DNA of 64,000 nucleotides from an uncultured Agathobacter sp. (GTDB lineage Bacteria > Bacillota > Clostridia > Lachnospirales > Lachnospiraceae), in the NCBI GenBank assembly GCA_910587655.1, contig CAJUND010000010.1, positions 69,758 to 133,757 on the forward strand. Reading direction: 5' to 3'. Shown piece after piece: positions 17,118 to 25,154 of this stretch. The notes below the pieces were generated by a model that saw only the letters and a list, made by a program, of their open reading frames with translations, was not told the origin of the DNA and did no database searches. The translations under genes and the position numbers were made by a program. Position 1 is the first letter of the stretch. Each line of letters starts with the position of its first letter.

Positions 17118-18113
17118 ATGGCTACGATTAAAGACATTGCCAACCGCCTCGGAGTATCCGTCAGCACGGTCTCCAAAGGCTTAAACGGCGCAAGTGATAT
17201 CAGTGACGAGCTTCGGCAGATGGTTCTGGATACTGCCGTGGAAATGGGCTATTCCACCAAACGGTCCAGAAAAAAAGAAAACCGGAAACTCTGCATTTTT
17301 ATAGAAAACATGAGTTATGAATCCATTGACGAATTTGGTTATGACATTGTGCTGGGCTTTAAACAGAATGCCTTCCGGCACAAGTGGAATGTAGAAATTA
17401 TTCCGGTAACTCCCGCCTTTCAGGATGAGGAACGCTATGACACTTTCCTTCTGAAAAACGGTTTCTGCGGCGCTCTCCTTTTAGGCTTTGCGCTTCATGA
17501 TCCATGGATGAAGCAGCTGGAAAAGACCACTATGCCCACAGTCCTGCTTGATAATTTTATCAGCAACAACCCGAATGTCTGCTATATCGGCACTGATAAT
17601 TACGAAGGAATCGCCCTTGCTGTCAGCCATCTTCTGACATTAGGCCATAGAAGTATTGCATTTTTAAACGGTTCCCTGTATTCCATGGTAACAGACCAGC
17701 GGCAGGAGGCCTTTGAAAATGCCATGAAGGCTGCGGAGCTTCCCCTGAACAAAGATCAGGTGGCATTCGGCTATTATGTGGCTGACAGTGCCAAATACCA
17801 TGTACCAGGATTTCTTGCCGCCGGAGCCACGGCAATTGTCTGCGGCAATGACCTGATTGCCCAGGGAGTCATTGAGGAATGTGTACGGCGCGGTTTTTCC
17901 GTTCCGGAGGATATCAGTGTCATAGGATTTGATGATATCCCGGTTGCTGCAGCATTTGACCCTCCCCTTACCACAATCCGGCAGGAACGGAACGAAATCG
18001 GCAGATGTGCATATATAAGCCTGAATTCACTGATCAACCATATCCCGATTAGTAAAACCCTGCTTCGGCCGAAGCTGATTGTACGGGAGTCAACGGAGCG
18101 CGTGAAGGAATAA
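17118..18113 (+). CDS. LacI-family transcription regulator of the maltodextrin operon
   Basis: A 331-residue repressor. ATG 17118 has CAGGAG 8 nt upstream and starts the usual helix-turn-helix (ATIKDIANRLGVSVSTVSKG, residues 2-21) and hinge helix. The frame is open 24 bp further up, but with no ribosome site. A periplasmic-binding-like effector domain follows (residues about 60-331), with GTDNYEGIALAVSHLL and VIGFDDIPVAA. It is divergent from malQEFG-amylase, which it most likely controls in response to a maltodextrin-type ligand. It is followed by a strong terminator. Confidence 0.93.
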   Translation: MATIKDIANRLGVSVSTVSKGLNGASDISDELRQMVLDTAVEMGYSTKRSRKKENRKLCIFIENMSYESIDEFGYDIVLGFKQNAFRHKWNVEIIPVTPAFQDEERYDTFLLKNGFCGALLLGFALHDPWMKQLEKTTMPTVLLDNFISNNPNVCYIGTDNYEGIALAVSHLLTLGHRSIAFLNGSLYSMVTDQRQEAFENAMKAAELPLNKDQVAFGYYVADSAKYHVPGFLAAGATAIVCGNDLIAQGVIEECVRRGFSVPEDISVIGFDDIPVAAAFDPPLTTIRQERNEIGRCAYISLNSLINHIPISKTLLRPKLIVRESTERVKE

Positions 18114-18141
18114 ATGAACTTCCTTATACGCTCCTGCACAT

Positions 18142-18174
18142 AAAAAAGAACTCCGCCATGCGGAGTTCTTTTTT
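18142..18174. terminator. Rho-independent terminator between the LacI gene and tRNA-Tyr
   Basis: A stem AGAACTCCGC / GCGGAGTTCT with a short CAT-containing loop, an A run before and a T run after. It ends the LacI transcript and, read from the other strand, the tRNA transcript. Confidence 0.85.
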
Positions 18175-18176
18175 CA

Positions 18177-18258
18177 TGGGCAGAGGTGGATTCGAACCAC
18201 CGAAGCAATTTGCAGCAGATTTACAGTCTGTCCCCTTTGGCCACTCGGGAATCTGCCC
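18177..18258 (-). tRNA. tRNA-Tyr (GTA)
   Basis: On the minus strand an acceptor stem GGGCAGA/TCTGCCC closes a class II cloverleaf. The D arm contains GAGTGGCCAAAGG, the anticodon loop is CTGTAAA (anticodon GTA), the long variable arm is CTGCAAATTGC-like, and the T arm is GGTGGTTCGAATCCACC. The long variable arm is normal for bacterial tRNA-Tyr. The terminal CCA is not encoded, which fits with cca in this window. Confidence 0.95.
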
Positions 18259-18308
18259 ATTTACTATAAAATAGTACCATAAATACTAATCAAATGTCAA
18301 GTGTTTCT

Positions 18309-18875
18309 CTATACTTTCTGTATCACCCAGTAATCGTAATAAGAAATCCCCTGGGGGCTGATTACCGGCTCCTCAGACTTTGTATACCCGGCTTTTTTAA
18401 GCGCCTCTATCCGGTCCACGGCATATACCGCCGCCTTGGTAGCAATTTTTGAGCAGTCGAACCAGTCATAAAACGGCACTGTTACCAGTGACAGAATCCT
18501 GTACAGGACTTCGGTTTCCTCGCAGTCCCTGCGGACGTCCAGCCGCAGCAGTCCGCAGCCGTCGTAGGAATCCTCTGATGAACGTTTAAACATCTCTATT
18601 GTCCCGACTGCCTGCCCGGTCTTTTTGTCAACCACTGAAAAACGCACAAATCCCCTGTATTCATGGTACTCTTTCAGCCAGTATATAATGGTGTTGTCCA
18701 TGTCCTCTCTTTTTGAACAGTAAAAATTACTGCCATGGCAGTTGTCGCTGTTGAAAAACGGCAGTGCCAGCTTGTCGCTGTATACCTGCATCAGGTCCTC
18801 TGCATCGCCTGTTTCAATCAGCCTTACCATGTATTTTTCATTTTCCAGTACCGGACATTTCTCAAAAATATCCAT
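18309..18875 (-). CDS. GNAT-family N-acetyltransferase
   Basis: A 188-residue protein with RimJ/RimL-type GNAT layout: VRLIETGDAEDLMQVYSD at the N-terminus, a central strand FVRFSVVDKKTGQAVGTIEM, and RIEALKKAGYTK near the end, matching motif B of the acetyl-CoA fold. ATG 18875 follows an AGGGGGGAAGA ribosome site. The substrate cannot be told. It lies 70 bp downstream of the surface-appendage operon in the same direction, but its content gives no link to it. Confidence 0.75.
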   Translation of the reverse strand: MDIFEKCPVLENEKYMVRLIETGDAEDLMQVYSDKLALPFFNSDNCHGSNFYCSKREDMDNTIIYWLKEYHEYRGFVRFSVVDKKTGQAVGTIEMFKRSSEDSYDGCGLLRLDVRRDCEETEVLYRILSLVTVPFYDWFDCSKIATKAAVYAVDRIEALKKAGYTKSEEPVISPQGISYYDYWVIQKV

Positions 18876-18945
18876 TCTTCCCCCCTGTCTTTTGAACATC
18901 AGACCATGCTGCATCTGCTTCGCAAACAGAACCGCAGCACACATC

Positions 18946-20220
18946 CTACTGCTCCCCGACCCTCACTCCATGTACCACAAAGCGGTTTCCCGTGGTGGAG
19001 CAGGTGGAGCAGGTAATGATATGGTCGTTCTTATCCGCCTTTACTCCGGTGTCCCGCAGGGACAGACCGTAAAGCTTATCAATAAATTCCCCGAACGAAT
19101 CATCCGCCGCAAACGGCACGGAATATATAAAGCTGTCCGCACTGACATTCTCATAGGCGAAAATCCGGTAACGGTATGCCTTATCTTCCGTAATAACCTG
19201 AAAATACTGATGGTCCTTATAGTAGTCTTCTTCCCGGTAATAATACCGCAGTTTTCCAAACATGCTCAGGTTACGCATGTTATGTCCGTATATGATGGTA
19301 TGGCTGTCCGAAAAATCCGGTTTGTTTTTCCCCTCAATAAAGATGGAGCCTGCCACCGCAGACGTTCCGTCCATCGCAGTATGCAGATACTTGTCATCTT
19401 CCCCGGAATACATCACGGGATAACTGATGTCTTCATTCTCAAAGTAAATCCAGCCGGCGACTTCCGGATTGACCTCCTTTAATTTATTGAAATCAACCGC
19501 AAGCCCGACCGTCCAGTCCGCCTTTGTTTCTGTTTCCCCGCCGGACGTTTCACTGCCGGTCCGGGTTCCTGCAAATTCCTCGTTTAAATCTTCATAAAGC
19601 TCATTGGAATTCTGGTAATTCATCTGTGTGCTGGCAAGCACATATCCGCCTGCTGCAATCATGAGTATTCCGGCAGGAACTAAAAGTGTGGTTACCTTTG
19701 ATTTCGGACGCACGGCACTCTGCTCCTCTTTCTGGAACATCTTCTGCAGTACGACCGTAAACAGGCGCAGCGCGACTGCAAGCATAACCAGCGCAAGAAG
19801 ACTCATTTTGCCGGATGCGCTGGCAAACAGTGCGCAGACCCTGCCAAGTCCTGCAATATGGATTTCCACCTTTCCAATCAGGCGTTCATAGCCAACCGGC
19901 GCCAGGTCCTCCCTGGCGTTTGCATCCCCCTTTGTGGTAAACTCACGCAAATCTGCATGATTTGCGGTTACACGGTGGGTAATAACCGCCTCCGAAGCAC
20001 CGCTGGAATATGCTATGACATCCCCGACCGCCACTTCCTGCGGCATGGCGCTTTTAACATAAACAAGGCTGCCCACCGGAATTTCCGGCTCCATACTTCC
20101 GCTGACGATATTGTAGGACTGGTATCCCAGAAACCGCGGAACTGTGACCGGAATACAGAGTATAATCACGGCAAACAGTATCAGATTACTGATGAATCCG
20201 GGAACCGCTGCTTTTTTCAA
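18946..20220 (-). CDS. Fusion of ER-type (SipW-like) signal peptidase and class B sortase
   Basis: One 424-residue frame carries two processing enzymes. Residues 1-165 are an S26B (SipW/ER-type) signal peptidase: membrane segment 10-28, Ser42 in VSGSMEPEIPVGS, His82 in THRV (in place of the Lys of bacterial LepB) and Asp99 in TKGDAN, then a second membrane segment about 135-160. After a third hydrophobic segment (178-197) and a linker comes a class B sortase (about 235-424): His313 in IIYGHNMR, Cys404 in ITCSTC and Arg413 in NRFVVHGVR. It is the last gene of an operon encoding TasA-like proteins with SipW-type signal peptides and anchored surface proteins, so it probably both cleaves and attaches them. 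Its ATG overlaps the preceding stop. Confidence 0.9.
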   Translation of the reverse strand: MKKAAVPGFISNLILFAVIILCIPVTVPRFLGYQSYNIVSGSMEPEIPVGSLVYVKSAMPQEVAVGDVIAYSSGASEAVITHRVTANHADLREFTTKGDANAREDLAPVGYERLIGKVEIHIAGLGRVCALFASASGKMSLLALVMLAVALRLFTVVLQKMFQKEEQSAVRPKSKVTTLLVPAGILMIAAGGYVLASTQMNYQNSNELYEDLNEEFAGTRTGSETSGGETETKADWTVGLAVDFNKLKEVNPEVAGWIYFENEDISYPVMYSGEDDKYLHTAMDGTSAVAGSIFIEGKNKPDFSDSHTIIYGHNMRNLSMFGKLRYYYREEDYYKDHQYFQVITEDKAYRYRIFAYENVSADSFIYSVPFAADDSFGEFIDKLYGLSLRDTGVKADKNDHIITCSTCSTTGNRFVVHGVRVGEQ

Positions 20221-21176
20221 ACGTTTTTCCTCCGTTTTTTCAGTATCACAAACAGAACCAGCGTCGTAATCATGATGACCGCTGCAACTGAGCCGATAAT
20301 TACCGGGGCGAGCATTCCGTTTTCTGCAATGCGGCCGACCGTGTTTTCTTTGTCAGAAGCGCCGCTGCCTCCTGCCGCCTGCGGTACCAGTTCGTCTTCG
20401 ATGTCTACCGGCTGGTTGATTTCTTCTTCGCGTTCCTCTTCGTTGCCGCCTGCATTATCAAGGGTTCCGATGGCTGCGTTGTCTGTTTCGTTATTTTCAC
20501 CGCCGCCCTCGTTTCCGGCTTCATTTTCATTTCCGCCGTTTTCCTCTTCCCGCTGTACGGTCTGTACATCACTTTCCACTCCGGTTTTGTATACAAACTC
20601 AAATACATTTTTGGATGCATCTGATTCCAGCTTTCTTGTGATATTACGGTTGACCGGGACATAACCGTCAATGTACAGATAGGCAAGCACCGGCTCATCC
20701 CCGACATTTCCCTGGTAGGTCTGGCTGTCGGCAAGCTTTTCGCCCTGCTCATCCACATAATTTACCGTATATTCCGTCATCTCTCCCGCAATCCCGTAGG
20801 CAATCACATAATCCTGGCTCTCTGCAACCGTAAACGCTGCATTTTTTGCAATGGTATTGTTATCCCTGCCGCTTAAACGGATGCCCATGACATAGTAACG
20901 GCTGTCGGAAACTGACACTGTTCTTTGTGCATTGCAGCTGATATTGTCCCCGTAGGTTAAGCCGGTAATGACAATTTTGCTTTTTCCAACTGACATATGT
21001 ACTTTTTTCGGGTGTCTGGAAGCCACATTAATGCCGGAGGCATTTTTTACCGTTCCCTGATTGCCCGCATATATCGTTACCGTATAGGTGTAATCCTTGG
21101 CATATCCGGTTGTCTTCCCCTGAACCAGAAGCACACAGACCAGTAAACACATGACTGCTTTTTTCAATCGTTTCAT
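20217..21176 (-). CDS. Membrane-anchored surface protein with MucBP-like domain
   Basis: A 319-residue exported protein with a signal peptide (1-27) and a beta-rich N-terminal part. A MucBP-type repeat (about 138-202) begins YTVNYVDEQGEKLADSQTY. A Glu/Asn/Gly-rich stalk follows, then a C-terminal membrane helix with a KKRRKN tail. No LPXTG-like motif is visible before the helix. MucBP modules are associated with mucin or surface binding. Start and stop overlap the neighbours by 4 bp on each side, so it is translationally coupled to the 21173 gene and the signal peptidase-sortase fusion. Its role in the appendage is inferred only from position. Confidence 0.75.
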   Translation of the reverse strand: MKRLKKAVMCLLVCVLLVQGKTTGYAKDYTYTVTIYAGNQGTVKNASGINVASRHPKKVHMSVGKSKIVITGLTYGDNISCNAQRTVSVSDSRYYVMGIRLSGRDNNTIAKNAAFTVAESQDYVIAYGIAGEMTEYTVNYVDEQGEKLADSQTYQGNVGDEPVLAYLYIDGYVPVNRNITRKLESDASKNVFEFVYKTGVESDVQTVQREEENGGNENEAGNEGGGENNETDNAAIGTLDNAGGNEEEREEEINQPVDIEDELVPQAAGGSGASDKENTVGRIAENGMLAPVIIGSVAAVIMITTLVLFVILKKRRKNV

Positions 21177-21907
21177 GCTGCATCCGCCTCCTTTTTCTTC
21201 ATTGCAACCAGTCCAATGATTAAAAGAATGATTCCTGCCACAAGTGCAATCAACGCGCCGCCTGTCCAGATATCACCTGTCTGTACCTGGTTTGTCAGGT
21301 GAACCGAGCTGCCCGGAGGTCCCGGTGTTCCGTCACCGGACGCCTTTTCAGCCGCAAAGTTCATTTTTAAGGTTGCAAGGGTATCCTGATAAATATTTCC
21401 CTGGCTTTCGCCGTCCAGACTGATTTCCAGGGTAACGGTTCCGCCCTCTCCCTTTGCCAGACGGTCCAGATAGAAAAAGTCGCCGAGGGAATCGGTTGCC
21501 TCGTTTAACCCGCTGCCTGCATTCTGTTCCTTGTCTCCTCCGACGCTGTCGCTGTCATACAGTACCGTCTCACTGCCGCCCTGGTCCTTATAGGAAAGCC
21601 GGTAGGCGTATCCGCCGTTTTCCGCCACATCCTGCGCATCCTCCAGAGAGGAAAGCACCTCGTTGGACATATACCAGTCCGTGGTAAAATCCGCTGTGTT
21701 TGCCAGTTTCACTTCAAAAACCACATCATCGCCCGGCTGCATTTCGGATACCGAAGCTGCAAGTTTGCTGGAGGAAAATGAGCTTTTCATCCGTGAACCG
21801 GTAAATGTAACCGTGCCTGCATTTGTTCTTGTTGTCTCCGCTGCCACGGATACTGTCATTGTAAAGAGCAGCAAAGCCATGGCGAGACCAAAAAACTTCT
21901 TTTTCAC
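21173..21907 (-). CDS. Anchored surface protein, possibly TasA-like, with non-standard sorting signal
   Basis: A 244-residue exported protein with a signal peptide (1-23), a beta-rich body (DDVVFEVKLANTADFTTDWY, then GTVTLEISLDGESQGN) and a C-terminal sorting region: NQVQTGD, a hydrophobic helix and MKKKEADAA. NQVQTG resembles class B sortase signals (NPQTN-like) more than LPXTG. The body recalls TasA/camelysin-type proteins in its 'PGD...N....WY.S' pattern. The sortase half of the fusion protein two genes on is the likely attaching enzyme. Function beyond cell-surface display is unknown. Confidence 0.7.
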   Translation of the reverse strand: MKKKFFGLAMALLLFTMTVSVAAETTRTNAGTVTFTGSRMKSSFSSSKLAASVSEMQPGDDVVFEVKLANTADFTTDWYMSNEVLSSLEDAQDVAENGGYAYRLSYKDQGGSETVLYDSDSVGGDKEQNAGSGLNEATDSLGDFFYLDRLAKGEGGTVTLEISLDGESQGNIYQDTLATLKMNFAAEKASGDGTPGPPGSSVHLTNQVQTGDIWTGGALIALVAGIILLIIGLVAMKKKEADAA

Positions 21908-21921
21908 TCTTTCCCCTCCTG

Positions 21922-22677
21922 TTATTTTAAGCTTAACGAGCCGTCACTTCCTACATTTACATCCACGCCCCAGGCACTCTTTATCGCATCTTCTGCATTG
22001 TGTGTCTGCACGGCATCCACTTCTGCCTCAATCATAAACTGTACATCCTGGTAAAAATATGACGGGTCACTGCCTTTTGTCACTATGTTCATAACACTGC
22101 TGTCAATCGCAAGCGTATCTGCAAATAAGGAAGACGATGAGCCGGACGGCAGCACCCTGTTATAATAAAGCACGGTACGCTCCGGCGTGGACGCTGCCTT
22201 GTCAATGATCCATCCGCTTCCTTCCGGAAAATTCAGCTGAATCAGCGCCGGGTCCATGTCTGTCCGCTTTTTCTTTGTCGGCTTCCCGGAAGAGTCACAG
22301 TCCACCCAGTAACGGTGTATGGTCACACGGACGTATTCATCAATGGAACCGGAATTGGTTACGGAAAGCTCTTCCTTGTATTTTTTGCCAAGAAGCAGCT
22401 TTTCATCTTTTCCTAGCATCCCCGTAAGAAGCTCACCGGTTTTCTGTGTCCACGCATCATCCTTGTGAAGGTAATCACGCCAGCTGATTACTTTGCCGTT
22501 TTCCGCCAGGGAAACACCTATGGATTTTACATCCATCTGTGCCACATAATCCTCACTGTAATAAGTAAGCGCTGCCCGCGCGCTTCCGACGATACTGCCG
22601 CCAAGCAGTACCAGTGCCAGTACAATCAGTACGAGACCTGCAACATTTTTCCTTTCTTTAATCTTTTTATTTTTCAA
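21922..22677 (-). CDS. TasA/camelysin-like secreted protein
   Basis: A 251-residue protein whose start (VAGLVLIVLALVLLGGSIV, then ARAALTYYSEDYVAQMDV) has the long signal peptide and A-[YFT]-containing mature start seen in SipW-dependent TasA/CalY proteins. SIGVSLAENGKVI and DEYVRVTIHRYWVD are typical strands of that fold. Family members form extracellular fibres or act as surface proteases/adaptors. No C-terminal anchor is present. It overlaps the preceding gene by 4 bp. A SipW-type peptidase is encoded in the same operon as part of the fusion protein. Confidence 0.7.
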   Translation of the reverse strand: MKNKKIKERKNVAGLVLIVLALVLLGGSIVGSARAALTYYSEDYVAQMDVKSIGVSLAENGKVISWRDYLHKDDAWTQKTGELLTGMLGKDEKLLLGKKYKEELSVTNSGSIDEYVRVTIHRYWVDCDSSGKPTKKKRTDMDPALIQLNFPEGSGWIIDKAASTPERTVLYYNRVLPSGSSSSLFADTLAIDSSVMNIVTKGSDPSYFYQDVQFMIEAEVDAVQTHNAEDAIKSAWGVDVNVGSDGSLSLK

Positions 22678-23213
22678 TCTTTATCCTCCTCTTCCACATA
22701 CTGTGCCGCACGGCTCCAGTCCGCTGCCTCTGCTCCTGCCGGATTGCCGTCGCTGTCATAAATGACCGGCGTGCATTCCTGCACCACTGCCACGTCAAAG
22801 CTGATGTTCAGATTCTTCGGCACCTGGATGGAGGCAGTCAGAGGTTCGGTCTTTGCCCCCGGCGCCAGCGGATTTGCATAATACCAGTAACCGTCTTTGC
22901 CCTGCGACCAGGCGGAGCCGGAAGCCTTAATGGTATACTGCTCACCCGCAAGAACCTTTGCCCTTACATAACAGTCCACATGTCCGGTATTTTCAATTCT
23001 GATGATCTTTTTCCAGTCCTTAAATTCTTCGGTAATCGTCGTTGAATCTCCCAGAGAAATCTTCATGCCGCCTTTCGCGGAAGCATATGTTGTAAAATAC
23101 GCCATCGCCCCCTGCACCTGGGAGCCAAGCACCAGTCCGAGTGCAAGCACAGCAGCAGCAGTAAAGCGGTGTGTTTTTACAGATTTTTTTGCCTTTTCCC
23201 AAAACAGCTTCAT
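22674..23213 (-). CDS. Small TasA/camelysin-like secreted protein
   Basis: A 179-residue protein with signal peptide LALGLVLGSQVQGAMAYFTT; the AYFT start of the mature part is the hallmark of SipW-processed TasA-like proteins. The mature strands include KIIRIENTGHVDCYVRAKVL and VPKNLNISFDVAVVQ. The C-terminus is acidic (YVEEEDKD) with no sorting motif. It is translationally coupled to the next gene. It is likely a fibre or accessory subunit of the appendage. Confidence 0.7.
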   Translation of the reverse strand: MKLFWEKAKKSVKTHRFTAAAVLALGLVLGSQVQGAMAYFTTYASAKGGMKISLGDSTTITEEFKDWKKIIRIENTGHVDCYVRAKVLAGEQYTIKASGSAWSQGKDGYWYYANPLAPGAKTEPLTASIQVPKNLNISFDVAVVQECTPVIYDSDGNPAGAEAADWSRAAQYVEEEDKD

Positions 23214-23228
23214 CCTTTTCCTCCTCGC

Positions 23229-24233
23229 TTATTCCGTCATTCCGTTTGCCATTGCAGAATTATCCTTCTGCTGTGTCCAGCTGTAACCGTTTCCGTCATA
23301 GGTAAAGTGGTTGACAACCCCTGTGCCGTACACGAGCTTATTGTTATAGTCATTGGTAAAGCTGGCGACTTCGGTATGTCCTGCACGGATACTGTCTATG
23401 GTTACTGTCCCGGAAGACTCCGCCGTATAGCTGGCACCTGAATAAATTTCCTTTACAACAGCCTTTGCCCCGACCGGAAGTCCGGTAATTTTCACCGACT
23501 GGGTACCTTTTTCTCCAAAAGACATGGAAACCACATTGCTGTATACCACCTCACTGCCTTTATATACTTCCACATCGAATACAAACATCGGCGTGCCGGT
23601 CTTCGGGTTGTAGTTTTTCAGCGTTTTTCTGATTTCCAGTTCTCCGGAACGCTCTGTCCGCTCCGGCTTTAAGGATACCTGCACATTGTCGTAAATCCAC
23701 TCGTCTTTTCCCTGTCCCATGGAATAAAATTCATTATCCGGCAGCGAAACCAGACCGCTGGTAAAATGATAGGAATATGCCCCGGTACTGACAGAATCTG
23801 CTGTAACAAGATACAGACCTGTCTCCATGTCGGAAGTATCCGCCCTGCCGTTTTTTACTTTGGCGGAAACGTTTTCCTTCTGGTCTGCCGCATCCTTTTT
23901 TGCCAGTTCCAGAATCTGGTTCCAGTCTGACGCCTTTGTGTTTTTATCCACCGCATCCAGCTTTTCCTGTATGTCTGAATAAGCCTCCAGCGCGCGGTAC
24001 TCTCCGTCTGCGTCAATGCCTGCAATGCGGAAAAATTTCACTGTAATTTCCACGTCCCTCAGCTCGCCAAAGCTGTTGTCCTCACTGATGCTGACCGACA
24101 CCGAACACCGCCTGCCCGTATCCACATACCCCTTTGCCCATGCGCTGGTCAGCGGAAGCACCGCAGCCAGCACCAGCGCCATAAAGAATACTGCCCTCTT
24201 TTTTCCCATAAATTTTCCTGAAATTTTTTTCAT
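23229..24233 (-). CDS. Minor pilin-like protein lacking a sorting signal
   Basis: A 334-residue exported protein. ATG 24233 has GGGAGG upstream and overlaps the srtC stop by 4 bp. After the signal peptide comes a pilin-type N-domain (VEITVKFFRIAGIDADGEYR; ETGLYLVTADSVSTGAYSY) and, after LKPERTERSGELEIRKTLKN, a Cna-B/DUF5979-like domain ending ASFTNDYN. Unlike the neighbouring pilins it has no LPXTG motif, no hydrophobic helix and no basic tail; it ends SAMANGMTE. It may be held by another subunit, or the sorting tail has been lost. Confidence 0.75.
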   Translation of the reverse strand: MKKISGKFMGKKRAVFFMALVLAAVLPLTSAWAKGYVDTGRRCSVSVSISEDNSFGELRDVEITVKFFRIAGIDADGEYRALEAYSDIQEKLDAVDKNTKASDWNQILELAKKDAADQKENVSAKVKNGRADTSDMETGLYLVTADSVSTGAYSYHFTSGLVSLPDNEFYSMGQGKDEWIYDNVQVSLKPERTERSGELEIRKTLKNYNPKTGTPMFVFDVEVYKGSEVVYSNVVSMSFGEKGTQSVKITGLPVGAKAVVKEIYSGASYTAESSGTVTIDSIRAGHTEVASFTNDYNNKLVYGTGVVNHFTYDGNGYSWTQQKDNSAMANGMTE

Positions 24234-25081
24234 TTTCTGATCCTCCCGGAAACTGTTTCCCAAAGATATTCCCAGTCAATTTTTGCAAGCACAGCCCGAA
24301 GCAGTGCATATAAAACAAGAAGAACAACCGTCAGCGCAGCTGCTTCATGCGTATCCGGCACAAGCGATGCGTCCGCCACGATAATCCTCGCATCATTTTC
24401 ATTTTCTATACGGTGCCCCCGTACAAGCAGACGGTGCGAATTTACACCATAGGGCGTACAGGTAACCAGCGTGCAGTAGTCCATGTCCCTGTCGATTTCC
24501 AGATCATTAATTTCGTCCGGAAGAACAATGTGAATCTGGTCCACCTGGTAAGTCAGTGTCTCTCCCAGTACACTGAAACGGAAAATATCCCCTTCGGTAA
24601 GCTGGTCAATATCCGTAAATAGTTTTGCAGAACTTAGTCCGCGGTGCCCGGAAAGTACGGAATGTGTTCCAATGCCGCCCACCGGAAGCGACGAGCCCTC
24701 CACATGCCCGACGGCAATCTGCAGAACCTCCTGGTTCGTCCCGTGGTAAACCGGAAGCTGTACCTTAATATTCGGAATCTCAACATATCCCATAATTCCA
24801 GTACCGGTTACATCCAGAATACTTTCATAATATTCATATTCCTCAGCTGACAGCTTCCAACGGTCAACCATTCCTACCAGCCGTTCATTATATTCTTTTG
24901 CCAGTTTCAGCATCTGCTGCTTCTGTTCTTCATCTATATTGTTTACCTGATCCTCGTAACTGGCAATTGCCCTTGTCTGGTGAAATGAATTCCAGTAATC
25001 GCTTATCGTTGGATACAGCAATAAGGAAAGCCCTGCTATCAGCATAATGATTAGTACAATTGTTGTCAGATGCTTTTTCAT
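24230..25081 (-). CDS. srtC: Class C (pilus-type) sortase
   Basis: A 283-residue pilin polymerase. It has an N-terminal membrane anchor (8-24), a sortase barrel with His146 in LSGHRG, Cys208 in TLVTCTPYG and Arg217 in SHRLLVRGHR, and a C-terminal hydrophobic segment (about 243-262), a layout specific to class C enzymes. It would cleave the LPSTG/LPATG signals of the adjacent pilin and adhesin and join subunits by isopeptide bonds. No DPW/DPF lid motif is evident. It sits 73 bp after the major pilin gene. Confidence 0.93.
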   Translation of the reverse strand: MKKHLTTIVLIIMLIAGLSLLLYPTISDYWNSFHQTRAIASYEDQVNNIDEEQKQQMLKLAKEYNERLVGMVDRWKLSAEEYEYYESILDVTGTGIMGYVEIPNIKVQLPVYHGTNQEVLQIAVGHVEGSSLPVGGIGTHSVLSGHRGLSSAKLFTDIDQLTEGDIFRFSVLGETLTYQVDQIHIVLPDEINDLEIDRDMDYCTLVTCTPYGVNSHRLLVRGHRIENENDARIIVADASLVPDTHEAAALTVVLLVLYALLRAVLAKIDWEYLWETVSGRIRK

Positions 25082-25154
25082 AAGGTTCTCCTTACTATTG
25101 TATCAGCCGCTGCTGCCAGTCGCTGGCAGCAGCGGCACGATATAACAGTAGATA

